This document shows positions 52,861-61,031 of a DNA stretch of 64,000 nucleotides, one piece after another. Source of the stretch: G963674665 sp963674665 (GTDB lineage: Bacteria; Desulfobacterota; Desulfovibrionia; Desulfovibrionales; Desulfovibrionaceae). The translations under genes and the position numbers were made by a program. The DNA lies in contig CAXXPL010000013.1 in the NCBI GenBank assembly GCA_963674665.2, forward strand, positions 1 to 64,000, in the 5' to 3' direction. Below the pieces are notes generated by a model, which ran no database searches, had not been told where the DNA came from, and was given only the letters and a program-made list of their open reading frames with translations. The first letter of the stretch is position 1; every line of letters starts with the position of its first letter.

Positions 52861-54422
52861 TGAGATGCTCCCCGGTAAAAGGCCTCGGCGTCTTCAAACA
52901 GCTTTTTCCTGGCATCCTCATGGGTGTAGAGCATGTGCCCCCCTTCGTAAAACTGTATGGTGACCTGCTTGCGCTGTTCCGGCTCAAGGCGCATCTGCCT
53001 TACGGTCCAGATGGAGGCGAAGTACGGGGTGGCGACATCATAGTAGCCGCAGCCGAAAAATAACCGCATGTCCGGAACAAGGCTCATGGCCATGCGCGCT
53101 TCCTCACCCACGTCCACATACCCTTGTTTGCCCTCCAGGCCGGTGCTCCAGTCCCACTTGCCGCCGACTTCCGAGTTGAGGATCTCGTAGGGGAGGTCGT
53201 TCTCATAGTTCAGCTCCTGGCGCACGTAGGCGTTCATTGCGCTGGAGAAAGGCGCCATCAGGCCGTCCAGGGAGGGGTCCAGGACGGCATGGGGGCTTCC
53301 AGGCTCCGGGTCCACCACACTGGTGGAGGCATCCATCCGGCCGATGAGCCTATTCTTGTCGCGAAGCAGCTCTTTGAAGAACACCCAGGGGGGGATGCGC
53401 TCCTGCTGCTGCCGGACCACCCGCTCGGGCAACCCGGTGTACGCCGCCAACTGCTTGCGCAGCTTTTCCTCGCCACCGGGCTGGAACACGTCCAGGTCAG
53501 CACCCAGGGTCAAGGCCGGGAGATAGTGCTCCACCGAGAATTTCTCCACCTGGGCCAGGTATTGCTCAAGGCTCTGCCCCCTTTCCGGAGAGGCCTTGCC
53601 ATTGACCACGGCCGCGGCTGCAAAGGAAGGCAGGAACAGGCAATAGGGCAGGTTGCTCGTGGAGCCCTGAAGCGCCGTGAAATCCAGCACCGGAGAAATG
53701 AACATGACGCCCCGTGCCGCGATGCCGTACTCCTCCACGAGATAGGACGAAAGCATGGCAGCCCGTGTGGTGCCGTAGCTCTCTCCAACCAGGTACACCG
53801 GCGAGAGCCAGCGCTTCTGGCGAGTGAGAAAGAGGCGGATGAACGCGGCCACCGAGGCCACGTCCTGTTTCACTCCCCAGAACCCCTTGTCGCCGGGTCC
53901 CGAGGATCCCTTTTCCCCGTCCGCCTGATCATCGCCCTTGTCGGAGCGGCTGTAGCCGGTGCCCACCGGGTCGATGAACACCATGTCCGTGAACCGCAAC
54001 CAGGAGAGCTGATTGTCCTCATACCCCACCGGTGGAGGTGGGGGCGTACCGTCCGGTCCCAACGCGATCCGCTTGGGACCGAGCGCCCCCAGATGGAGCC
54101 ACACCGACGAGGATCCCGGGCCGCCGTTGAAGGCAAAGGTGACGGGGCGTTTCCCGGCGTCCTCGCCCTTTTTCTCGTAAGCCACGAAAAAAAGCCTGGC
54201 CTGGGGCTTGTCCTTGTTCGCAGGGACCAGCATCTCCCCGGTTCGGGCGACATAGGTCAAAGGCCCGTCCGGAGTCTCGAGCACGTGCTCGGTGGTCACC
54301 ACTTCCGGGGGGGGTTCCTGTTTCGCTTCCCCGGGCTTTTTCTGATCCTGGGCCAGAGCCCACCCCGCTAACACGCACACCATGACAACCGTGAAACATA
54401 TTATTTCCATAAAACGCCGCAT
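52857..54422 (-). CDS. S10 serine carboxypeptidase, exported
   Basis: A 521-residue peptidase with signal peptide (1-25, GWALA-Q). The S10 features are FNGGPGSSSVWLHL (oxyanion region), IDPVGTGYS, GESYGTTR (catalytic Ser), a late Asp in YDVATPYF and the His in YEGGHMLYTH. S10 enzymes cleave C-terminal residues, usually at acidic pH, and are rare in most bacteria. GGGAGG lies 4 bases before the ATG. The following gene encodes a diadenylate cyclase and is coupled to it. Confidence 0.92.
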   Translation of the reverse strand: MRRFMEIICFTVVMVCVLAGWALAQDQKKPGEAKQEPPPEVVTTEHVLETPDGPLTYVARTGEMLVPANKDKPQARLFFVAYEKKGEDAGKRPVTFAFNGGPGSSSVWLHLGALGPKRIALGPDGTPPPPPVGYEDNQLSWLRFTDMVFIDPVGTGYSRSDKGDDQADGEKGSSGPGDKGFWGVKQDVASVAAFIRLFLTRQKRWLSPVYLVGESYGTTRAAMLSSYLVEEYGIAARGVMFISPVLDFTALQGSTSNLPYCLFLPSFAAAAVVNGKASPERGQSLEQYLAQVEKFSVEHYLPALTLGADLDVFQPGGEEKLRKQLAAYTGLPERVVRQQQERIPPWVFFKELLRDKNRLIGRMDASTSVVDPEPGSPHAVLDPSLDGLMAPFSSAMNAYVRQELNYENDLPYEILNSEVGGKWDWSTGLEGKQGYVDVGEEARMAMSLVPDMRLFFGCGYYDVATPYFASIWTVRQMRLEPEQRKQVTIQFYEGGHMLYTHEDARKKLFEDAEAFYRGASQ

Positions 54423-54552
54423 ATGACCTCCCGGACCACATGTATCAGCAAATATCATTTTTCACCTTCCACTGTATCTTGCCAGGGGCGAAAAATCCAC
54501 AGGGCATGCAGGTGTCGGAACAATTCACTTCGAAGCGGGTCGCCATTCCTGG

Positions 54553-55281
54553 TCAGGCTCCCGAATGGGAGCGCCCCCAAGGACAAACGCTGATGCACAC
54601 CCCGCAGATCAACCCCGTGGCATTGGGCAGATCGTTGAAGGTGTCCCGAAGCTGCGTGACGCACTTCTGGAAGTCCAGAGCCTCTTCCCTGCTCCGGTAG
54701 TGACTGTCCGTGCCGATACCCCGTATTGCGCCGGCAGGGCAGGCATCCATGCATTCCGAGCAGGTGCCGCAGCGGTTCTTCAAAGGGGTGTCGGCGTCGA
54801 GTTCCGCGTCAGTGAGCACGGTTACCAAGCGCAGACGCGGGCCGGCGTCCGGGTTCACCACCAGCAGGCTCTTGCCCTGCCAGCCAACTCCGGCGGCAAT
54901 GGCCACCGCCTTGTGGGAAATGAAGGAGGTCCAGCGCTCTGAGTCCAGGACCTGGCTGGCGGGAATGGGCACGGCTGTGGCGCCCCCCGCTTCCAACAGA
55001 CCCGCCACACGCAGGGCGAGGTCGTCCAGAAGCGCGTTCACCCTGGAGTAGTGAGACGAATACAACGGTGTGGGGCGATCCACAACGCTGTCCATGATCC
55101 CGTTCTTCAGCTGGACAGCCATGCTCACGGCCCGGGGGAACCGGTCCAGCAGGTCCGAAGGGTCTGTCTCGATGCCCCGCAGCCTGGCAGTGTCCGCCAC
55201 CCGAAAGATATCCGCTCCCCATTCCAAGGCCTTTGTTTCGAGCACATTGCGTGTCACGGAGAGTATTTTATTTTTCCGCAT
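54553..55281 (-). CDS. 4Fe-4S double-cluster protein, QueG-like
   Basis: A 242-residue protein. The C-terminal part has two cluster motifs CGTCSECMDACP and (in the tail) CGVCISVCPWG, the layout of epoxyqueuosine reductase (QueG) and reductive-dehalogenase-like ferredoxin modules; the N-terminal part (about 5-140, WGADIFRVAD ... VGWQGKSLLVVNP) resembles the QueG cobalamin-binding domain. It is shorter than full QueG (350 residues or more; the C-terminal repeats are missing), so it is likely a related reductase of unknown substrate. Confidence 0.8.
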   Translation of the reverse strand: MRKNKILSVTRNVLETKALEWGADIFRVADTARLRGIETDPSDLLDRFPRAVSMAVQLKNGIMDSVVDRPTPLYSSHYSRVNALLDDLALRVAGLLEAGGATAVPIPASQVLDSERWTSFISHKAVAIAAGVGWQGKSLLVVNPDAGPRLRLVTVLTDAELDADTPLKNRCGTCSECMDACPAGAIRGIGTDSHYRSREEALDFQKCVTQLRDTFNDLPNATGLICGVCISVCPWGRSHSGA

Positions 55282-55445
55282 CCATCACTCCTTGCGTCAT
55301 GCCTGTTCAGGCCTTGATTACCACTGTTAATCCTTTCCCTTACAACTGTGTCACCTTCGCCAGCGGATGTCCACTTTCAGTTGACAGAGCTTCGGGCCTC
55401 ATTAATATCACCGGTCGAGCACTCAATCACATCAGGAGATCACGC

Positions 55446-56426
55446 ATGCTTGAAGATCTGTCCAGAAAAGTCGAACTCCAGGGACAACGCATCGAAACCC
55501 TGCGCCAGGCCATAGGCCAGGTGATCGTGGGGCAACGCCTGCTGGTGGAGCGCCTGCTCATCGGCCTCATCTGCAAGGGGCACGTGCTGCTGGAAGGCGT
55601 ACCCGGCCTGGCCAAGACCATGACCGTCCGCACCCTGGCCGCCACCCTGCACGCCGATTTCAAGCGCATCCAGTTCACCCCTGACCTGCTTCCCGCGGAC
55701 ATCCTGGGCACCGAGGTGTTCCAGCCCAAGACCGGGGAGTTCAGCATCAAGAAGGGCCCCCTGTTCCACAACATCCTGCTGGCCGACGAGATCAACCGAG
55801 CGCCTTCCAAGGTGCAGAGCGCCCTGCTCGAAGCCATGCAGGAGCGGCAGGCGACCATCGGCGGCGAGACCTTTGCCCTGCCCGAGCCGTTCCTGGTGCT
55901 GGCCACCCAGAACCCCATCGAGCAGGAGGGCACCTACCCCCTGCCCGAGGCCCAGGTGGACCGCTTCATGCTCAAGCTCAAGCTGGGGTACCCCTCCAAG
56001 GACGAGGAGCGCGAAATCGCAATGCGCTTCGGCTCGGGCGAACCCGCAATGCCCTCGCCCATGCTGACTCCCGAGGAGTTGCAGGAGTTGCACGAACTGA
56101 GCAACAACATCTTTCTCGATCCCAAGCTCCTGGACTACATCCTCGAGCTGGTGTTCGCCACCCGCGACCCGGCCTCCCACGGCCTGAACGATTTGTCCCG
56201 GCTGGTGGACTTCGGCGCCTCCCCCCGGGCGAGCATCGCCCTGTGCCAGGCGGCCAGGGCCTACGCCCTGTTGCAGGGGCGCGCCTACGTCACGCCACAG
56301 GACGTCAAACAGATCGCACCGGACGTGCTCAGACATCGGATCATCCTGAGCTACGAGGCAGAGGCCGAGGAAGTGGACGCGGAGCAAATCATCGCCCGCA
56401 TCTTCGACGCCGTGGAGGTTCCGTAG
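55446..56426 (+). CDS. moxR: MoxR-family AAA+ ATPase
   Basis: A 326-residue chaperone-like ATPase with Walker A GVPGLAKT, Walker B LLADEINR, sensor TQNPIEQEGTYPLPEAQVDR and the C-terminal lid. MoxR ATPases act with von Willebrand A proteins in protein assembly or metal insertion. AGGAG lies 7 bases before ATG 55446; the frame runs upstream to 55233 without a good start. It heads the Bat operon, though a hairpin separates it from the DUF58 gene. Confidence 0.95.
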   Translation: MLEDLSRKVELQGQRIETLRQAIGQVIVGQRLLVERLLIGLICKGHVLLEGVPGLAKTMTVRTLAATLHADFKRIQFTPDLLPADILGTEVFQPKTGEFSIKKGPLFHNILLADEINRAPSKVQSALLEAMQERQATIGGETFALPEPFLVLATQNPIEQEGTYPLPEAQVDRFMLKLKLGYPSKDEEREIAMRFGSGEPAMPSPMLTPEELQELHELSNNIFLDPKLLDYILELVFATRDPASHGLNDLSRLVDFGASPRASIALCQAARAYALLQGRAYVTPQDVKQIAPDVLRHRIILSYEAEAEEVDAEQIIARIFDAVEVP

Positions 56427-56512
56427 GCCGTGTTTGCGCTCGAACATCACCATCCATTTGTTATGGCGCGCTCTCCTCTCTCCCTCGTTCCAGAAGTTTT
56501 TGAAAAGGGGGT

Positions 56513-56550
56513 CCGGGGGAAAAACTTTTTTCAAAAAGTTGTTCCCCCGG
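56513..56550 (+). repeat. Dispersed G-run/C-run hairpin, copy 6, inside the moxR-bat operon
   Basis: CCGGGGGAA and TTCCCCCGG (56513-56521 / 56542-56550) frame an AACTTTTT/AAAAAGTT core, making a stem of about 18 bp. It lies in the 175-base gap between moxR and the DUF58 gene, on the same strand, so it may attenuate rather than end transcription. Confidence 0.8.
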
Positions 56551-56601
56551 CAATCCTTTTCTTTATTCTTTCTCTTCCTTCTCTTTCCATAAGGAGCCGT
56601 C

Positions 56602-57483
56602 ATGCTTTCGCCTGAGTTGCTGGCGCGGATACGGCGCATTCACATCAGCACCAGCCGTGCAGTGGACGCCATGATGGCGGGGCATTACCGCTCTGTTTTC
56701 CGAGGCGCGGGCATCGAGTTCGAAGAGGTCCGCGAATACACGCCCGGCGACGAGATCAAGAGCATCGACTGGAAGGTCACGGCCCGCATGGGCAGGCCAT
56801 ATGTGAAGCGCTACCGCGAGGAGCGGGAGCTGGTGCTGCTGCTCCTGGTGGACATGAGCGCCTCGGGCCTGTTCGGCACGGGCGACGCCCTGAAGCGCGA
56901 AACCATGGCCGAAGCCGCCTCGGTCCTGGCCTTCAACGCCATCCGCAACAACGACAAGGTGGGGCTGGTGCTGTTCACGGACAAGGTGGAGTCGTACATC
57001 CCACCAAAAAAGGGCACCTCACACGTCTGGCGCGTGATCACAGAGATCCTGGGCTTCACCCCGCGGGGGCGCGGCACGGACATCGGCGAGGCCGCGCGCT
57101 TCCTGTCCTCTGTGATGCGCAAACGCTGCGTGGCCGTGTTCATCTCCGACTTTCTGGACCAGGGGTATCTCGACCCGCTCAAACGCGCCAAAAAACGCCA
57201 TGACTGCATCGCGGGCATGGTCTGGGACGATGGCGCGGCCCAACTGCCCCAGGCAGGGGTGCTGGAGACCCAGGACCTGGAGACCGGCAGGCGCATGCTG
57301 CTGGATTGCGGCGACCGCGCCACCAGGGAACGCTGGAAGGAATTTCTCGAATCCCGACGGCAGGAGGCCCTGACGAGCCTGACCCGGGCCGGGGTGGACA
57401 CCATACCCCTGCCCGCCGGAGGCAACCCGGCGGACGCCCTGTACCGTTTTTTCAAGACCCGCGAACGCCGCATGCGCGCCTGA
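56602..57483 (+). CDS. DUF58 protein
   Basis: A 293-residue protein of the DUF58 family, which carries a degenerate vWA-like fold. The signature REYTPGDEIKSIDWKVTA (residues about 46-63) and a late LLLVDMSASG segment are present. It is the usual partner of MoxR ATPases. AAGGAG lies 5 bases before the ATG. The next gene begins 15 bases after its stop. Confidence 0.92.
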   Translation: MLSPELLARIRRIHISTSRAVDAMMAGHYRSVFRGAGIEFEEVREYTPGDEIKSIDWKVTARMGRPYVKRYREERELVLLLLVDMSASGLFGTGDALKRETMAEAASVLAFNAIRNNDKVGLVLFTDKVESYIPPKKGTSHVWRVITEILGFTPRGRGTDIGEAARFLSSVMRKRCVAVFISDFLDQGYLDPLKRAKKRHDCIAGMVWDDGAAQLPQAGVLETQDLETGRRMLLDCGDRATRERWKEFLESRRQEALTSLTRAGVDTIPLPAGGNPADALYRFFKTRERRMRA

Positions 57484-57497
57484 TCCGGAGTTTGCAC

Positions 57498-58037
57498 GTG
57501 CCACAACATCCGACCGAAGCGATGCAAGACATCCTGGACATCAAAGGCCCCCTGTCCCCTCCCCCCCTCTGGTGGCCATGGATACTCGGGGGAGCGCTAT
57601 TGCTCCTGGCCATCTTTCTGGCCTGGTATTTCTGGCGCAGACGCAAGCCCAAACCCGGCCCGCCTCCCTTGCCGCCGCATGAGAAGGCGCTGTTGGGGCT
57701 GCGGGAACTCGAGAAGGACAAGGATCTGCCTGACCGGGAGTTCTACTACCGGCTCTCGGAGCTGCTGCGCGCCTACATGTGGGGGCGTTTTCTCATCCCT
57801 GCCCTGGAAATGACCACCGAGGAACTGATCCCGGCGCTGGACAACAGGGACATCTCCCACGCCCTGACCCTGGAGCTACGACAGGACACGGCGCGGCTGC
57901 TGCGCCGGGCCGATCCGGTGAAATACGCGGGGCGCGAGGTCGGAGCCGCCACCCGCGCAGGGGACCTGGAGACCGTGCGCCGGGTGGTGCAACACTCCCT
58001 CCCGGTGGAAGGTACTGAGGAGAATAAGGATGTTTGA
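57498..58037 (+). CDS. DUF4381-type membrane protein of the Bat operon
   Basis: A 179-residue protein with one membrane helix (about 24-46, WWPWILGGALLLLAIF), a Pro-rich segment, then a helical cytoplasmic domain (FYYRLSELLRAYMWGRF ... TTEEL). Start taken as the GTG at 57498 (GGAG 7 bases upstream); an ATG at 57522 is possible. Its stop overlaps the batA start by 8 bases. Confidence 0.82.
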   Translation: MPQHPTEAMQDILDIKGPLSPPPLWWPWILGGALLLLAIFLAWYFWRRRKPKPGPPPLPPHEKALLGLRELEKDKDLPDREFYYRLSELLRAYMWGRFLIPALEMTTEELIPALDNRDISHALTLELRQDTARLLRRADPVKYAGREVGAATRAGDLETVRRVVQHSLPVEGTEENKDV

Positions 58038-59037
58038 TTTCTCCCACCCCTGGTTCCTGGCCCTGCTCCCTCTTGTGGCACTGGTGTGGTTCATCCGGGA
58101 GCGGGGGCGCGGTCCGGCCCTGCGCCTGCCTGACCTGCGCGGCGCGTCACAGGCCGTTGGGCGCTCCATCATGCTGGACGTGTTCCCAATGGTCCGCTCC
58201 CTGCGCTATGTGGCCCTGATGCTCGTCTGCGTCGCCATGGCCGGTCCCCAACGCACCCTGCGCGAGGTGGAGCAGCTCACCGAAGGCATCAACATCGTGT
58301 TGGCCGTGGACCTCTCCGAGAGCATGGCAGCCCTGGACATGACCAAGCCCACAAGCGTGGGCAAGGCCGTAACCAGGCTGGAGGCGGTGAAAGAGGTGGT
58401 TGAGGACTTCATTCACAAGCGCTACGGCGACCGCATCGGCCTGGTGGTCTTCGGCTCCGAGGCCTATACCCAGATGCCCTTGACCCGCGATTACGACGCC
58501 CTGCTTGACACCATGGAGCGCCTGGAGATCGGCGCTGCGGGCAAGAGCACGGCCATAGGCGACGCCATCGGCATTTCGGTGAAACGCCTGTCCGAGATCC
58601 ACAGCCCCAGCAACATCGTGATCCTGCTCACCGACGGCCGCAGCAACTCCGGCGAACTGCCCCCTTCGGTGGCGGCTGACATCGCGGCCAACAAGAAGAT
58701 CAAGGTCTATACCATCGGCGTTGGGGGGCGCGGCCCCGCACCCTTTGCCATAAACGACCCCCTGTTCGGCCGCCGGGTTGTGTATCAGAACGTGGACATG
58801 GACGAGACCACGCTCAAGAGCATTGCCGAAAAAACCGGTGGACGCTTCTACCGCGCCGAGAAACCCGAACAACTGGCCAGCATCTACGAAACCATCGGTC
58901 AGCTCGAGAAGAGCCCGGCCAAGGTGGTGAGCCACGCGGAGTACGAGCCCCTGTACCTGTGGTTCCTGATCCCGGCGTTCATCCTGCTGGCCCTGTGGGT
59001 CGCGCTGACAAACACCCGCTTTCTGAGGCTGCCATGA
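58030..59037 (+). CDS. batA: BatA-like vWA membrane protein
   Basis: A 335-residue protein with N-terminal and C-terminal membrane helices (about 8-25, 55-75 and 310-330) and a vWA domain (about 95-300) whose metal-ion site VDLSESM fits the DxSxS pattern and has the later TDGRSNSG segment. In Bacteroides and others Bat proteins are linked to stress tolerance. It overlaps batBC by 4 bases (ATGA). Confidence 0.93.
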   Translation: MFDFSHPWFLALLPLVALVWFIRERGRGPALRLPDLRGASQAVGRSIMLDVFPMVRSLRYVALMLVCVAMAGPQRTLREVEQLTEGINIVLAVDLSESMAALDMTKPTSVGKAVTRLEAVKEVVEDFIHKRYGDRIGLVVFGSEAYTQMPLTRDYDALLDTMERLEIGAAGKSTAIGDAIGISVKRLSEIHSPSNIVILLTDGRSNSGELPPSVAADIAANKKIKVYTIGVGGRGPAPFAINDPLFGRRVVYQNVDMDETTLKSIAEKTGGRFYRAEKPEQLASIYETIGQLEKSPAKVVSHAEYEPLYLWFLIPAFILLALWVALTNTRFLRLP

Positions 59038-61031
59038 ACGAGAGCATCCATCTCGCACATCCAGGAATGCTCTTCCTGCTGTGGACCTTGCCGGTGCTGG
59101 CCGCGCTGTTTTTCTTCGGCTTCCAGCGCAGGCGCAGGCTGCTGGCCGGATTCGCCTCCCGTGCCTGCCTGGAGCGCATCGCCCCCGACTCTTCCAACGC
59201 CAGGCGCTGGATCAAGGCCGTGCTGCTCTTGCTGGGGGTGCTGGCCCTGGTGGTTTCCATGGCCGGTCCCAGATACGGATACACCTGGGAGACTCTGCGG
59301 CGCTCCGGCACCAGCCTGGTGGTGGCCCTGGATTGCTCCCGCAGCATGCTTGCCCAGGATGTGCAACCTGACAGGCTGGAGCGCGCCAAGCACGAGATCC
59401 AGGACCTTCTGGCCATGCTCAAAGGGGAGCGCGTGGGACTGGTGGCCTTTGCGGGCACCGCGTTCCTGCAGTGCCCCCTCACCTTGGACCACGAGGCCCT
59501 GCGCCTGTTCCTCTCGGTGCTCGGGCCGGACTACCTCCCGGTGGGGGGGAGCGACCTGGCAAAAGCCATGACCACGGCCCTGAACGCCTTTGACGACAAG
59601 GAACAGGGCAAGAAATTCATATTGTTGATTACGGACGGCGAGGCCACCGGCGCCAAGGCAAGGGACGCTGCCCTGGACGCGGCGCGGGAAGCCGCCTCAA
59701 AGGGCGTGCAGGTGTTCTGCGTGGGTGTGGGCAGCACCGAAGGCGCTCCGGTGCCCAAGGCCGAAGGTGGCGGGTTCGCCAAGGACTCCTCCGGCAACAT
59801 GGTGCACTCCAGGCTGGACGAGGACACCCTGAAGCAGATCGCCTCCATCACCAACGGCGAATACGTGCGCTCCGTGAGCGGCGACATGGATCTCTCGGGC
59901 ATCTACTCCCGGCACATCGCCGGGGGCGAGACCCATCAAACCGAGGAACGCATCCAACGCTTCACCGACCGCTACCAGTGGCTGGCCGGGCTGGCCTTTG
60001 TCCTGCTCCTGGCGGAGTTGCTGCTGCCGGCGCGCAAGCGCACGCTTTTCAGCCTGCTGCTCCTGCCCCTGCTCCTGCTCCCCGCGGGGCAGGCCCATGC
60101 AACCTCGGCCCGAAGCCTCACACACAAGGGCATCGAGGCCTATAACAAGGAGGAGTACGCCAAATCCCTGGAGAATTTCCTCGCTGCCCAGGCCGAAGAG
60201 CCTGAATCCGGCGAGGCCGCGTACAACGCCGGAGTGGCCGCGTACAAGAGCGGCGACTACCAGCAGGCAGTGAGTCAGTTCCAGAGCGCCGCAGGGGAGC
60301 ACGCCGTCGCCTCCGGCGCAAGTACGGACGACAAGCCCGGGAACGAGCCGCCCGCCAATCCCGAAGCCGCGCCCGATCCGGACACCGCCGCCTTCCTGGG
60401 CAAGACCCTGTACAACCAGGGCAATGCATCCTATCGTCTGGGCAATCTGCCCCAGGCCGTTTCCTGTTACGAGCAGGCCCTGAAGCACACTCCGGATGAC
60501 GAGGACATCAAGAAAAACCTGGAGTTCGTGCGCAAGAAGCTTCAGGAGCAGCAACAACAGCAACAGGACAAGAATCAGGACAAGAACGACCAGGACAAGG
60601 ATGATCAAAAGGGGCAGGACAAGCAGAAGAGCAAGCAGGACAAGAACCAGCAGGACGGCTCCGGAGGCCAGGACCAGCAACAGAACGGCCAACAGGATCA
60701 GAACAAGGACAAGGGGCAGGACCAGGAATCCCCTGCCCAAAAGCCCGAGGACAAGGGGCAGGCGGGGCAAAAGCCCGAGGAACAACAGCAACAACAGGGC
60801 AACCAATCCCCGGAGTACGAGTCCTCCATGGACAAGGACAAGCTCCCCGAAACTCCGGGCAAGCCGCAAAGCGCAGCCGCCCAGCAGACCGGGAAGGATC
60901 AAGAGGGCGATGAACAACAGCCTCTGGCGCCCCCGTCCATGGACAACACAATGCTCAACAGGCTCCAGGACAAGCCCGGCAGGGCCCTGATGCCGCGCTA
61001 TGAAAAACGCGACGTGGAAAAGGATTGGTGA
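59034..61031 (+). CDS. batB: BatB-BatC fusion: vWA plus TPR protein
   Basis: A 665-residue protein joining what are often two genes. N-terminal membrane helices (about 12-30 and 60-80), a vWA domain (about 95-290, DCSRSM and TDGEATG), another helix pair (about 320-350), TPR repeats (about 360-500), then a 100-residue Gln/Asp/Lys-rich low-complexity stretch (about 501-602) and a Pro/Ser-rich end (LMPRYEKRDVEKDW). It starts at 59034 overlapping batA and shares one base with batD. Confidence 0.92.
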   Translation: MNESIHLAHPGMLFLLWTLPVLAALFFFGFQRRRRLLAGFASRACLERIAPDSSNARRWIKAVLLLLGVLALVVSMAGPRYGYTWETLRRSGTSLVVALDCSRSMLAQDVQPDRLERAKHEIQDLLAMLKGERVGLVAFAGTAFLQCPLTLDHEALRLFLSVLGPDYLPVGGSDLAKAMTTALNAFDDKEQGKKFILLITDGEATGAKARDAALDAAREAASKGVQVFCVGVGSTEGAPVPKAEGGGFAKDSSGNMVHSRLDEDTLKQIASITNGEYVRSVSGDMDLSGIYSRHIAGGETHQTEERIQRFTDRYQWLAGLAFVLLLAELLLPARKRTLFSLLLLPLLLLPAGQAHATSARSLTHKGIEAYNKEEYAKSLENFLAAQAEEPESGEAAYNAGVAAYKSGDYQQAVSQFQSAAGEHAVASGASTDDKPGNEPPANPEAAPDPDTAAFLGKTLYNQGNASYRLGNLPQAVSCYEQALKHTPDDEDIKKNLEFVRKKLQEQQQQQQDKNQDKNDQDKDDQKGQDKQKSKQDKNQQDGSGGQDQQQNGQQDQNKDKGQDQESPAQKPEDKGQAGQKPEEQQQQQGNQSPEYESSMDKDKLPETPGKPQSAAAQQTGKDQEGDEQQPLAPPSMDNTMLNRLQDKPGRALMPRYEKRDVEKDW

